From the NCBI GenBank assembly GCA_959018155.1, contig CAUEKH010000003.1:1-21575 (forward strand): DNA of 21,575 bases, read 5' to 3'. Made by a program: the position numbers and the translations under genes. Position 1 is the stretch's first letter. Every line of letters starts with the position of its first letter. Positions 21,476 through 21,575 of the stretch are shown piece after piece. The stretch is from an uncultured Hungatella sp. GTDB lineage: Bacteria; Bacillota; Clostridia; Lachnospirales; Lachnospiraceae. A model generated the notes under the pieces. It ran no database searches. It was not told the DNA's origin and saw only the letters and a list, made by a program, of their open reading frames with translations.

Positions 21476-21575
21476 ATGGGTCAGCCATTAATTGATTTAC
21501 AGAATATTACAAAGACATTCGACGGTACCATGGTACTCGACGATTTAAACCTCTCCGTAAAGGAGAATACATTCG
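21476..21575 (+). CDS. potA: ABC transporter ATPase start, spermidine/putrescine type (partial)
   Basis: Only the first 33 codons are in the window. They read MGQPLIDLQNITKTFDG followed by VLDDLNLSVKENTF, the standard opening of a PotA-type import ATPase, with the aromatic A-loop area before the Walker A motif, which lies beyond the window edge. AGGAGG (21461-21466) is 9 nt before the ATG. The XRE-cupin regulator directly upstream supports polyamine specificity; spermidine/putrescine is inferred from that pairing. Confidence 0.8.
   Translation, partial: MGQPLIDLQNITKTFDGTMVLDDLNLSVKENTF

Overview
The window reads as an ordinary chromosomal stretch of a Gram-positive anaerobe, most likely a Lachnospiraceae-type Clostridia (Clostridium cluster XIVa). 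The basis is strong AGGAGG ribosome binding sites throughout, a mid-range base composition, and the gene set: a small LexA-type DNA-binding protein, an XRE-cupin regulator in front of potA, a DUF3810 zincin, type I signal peptidase and a GntP-family permease. This placement rests on protein resemblance, not on a search.

Layout. 1-2143: an HD-type (p)ppGpp-hydrolase-like protein (minus), an unrecognised single-pass membrane protein (plus) whose predicted mRNA begins with a long hairpin, and a minimal LexA-like winged-helix protein (minus, TTG start). 2144-4919: a malQ-lacI operon (minus) with a good promoter and a LacI-type operator. 4920-6884: a SIMPL-domain lipoprotein (plus) facing an MscS channel (minus) across a shared terminator. 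7015-11307: glycogen branching enzyme with an exceptional 295-residue repetitive Lys/Ala/Glu/Pro tail, and a DUF3810 membrane metallopeptidase (both minus). 11524-12749: signal peptidase I, palindrome-rich DNA, and a decayed fragment resembling an Rpn-type (PD-(D/E)XK) nuclease. 12822-17467: a sugar-acid module with a FadR-type regulator, an IlvD/Edd-family dehydratase and a GntP-family permease. Its 711-bp regulatory gap holds a 14-bp tandem repeat and two identical 18-bp sites in inverted orientation around the promoter. 17622-20358 (minus): rpiB, then aroC and a 6-phosphogluconolactonase-family propeller that look like one operon (pgl-aroC). 20872-21575: an XRE-cupin regulator and the start of potA, behind a leader of about 250 nt with several potential RNA stems.

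How the genes fit together. Three carbohydrate themes recur: alpha-glucan turnover (MalQ, LacI regulator, GlgB), sugar-acid uptake and dehydration (regulator, GntP permease, dehydratase), and pentose-phosphate-type steps (RpiB, lactonase). The dehydratase plus GntP permease pairing resembles the E. coli yjhFG arrangement, but no aldolase or 2-keto-3-deoxy sugar kinase is present here. The most unusual object is the GlgB tail. The best candidates for undescribed regulation are the 29-bp hairpin at 672-747, the twin 18-bp sites at 14045-14194 and the leader at 20621-20871. I saw no CRISPR array, tRNA, rRNA, intact insertion sequence or phage gene.
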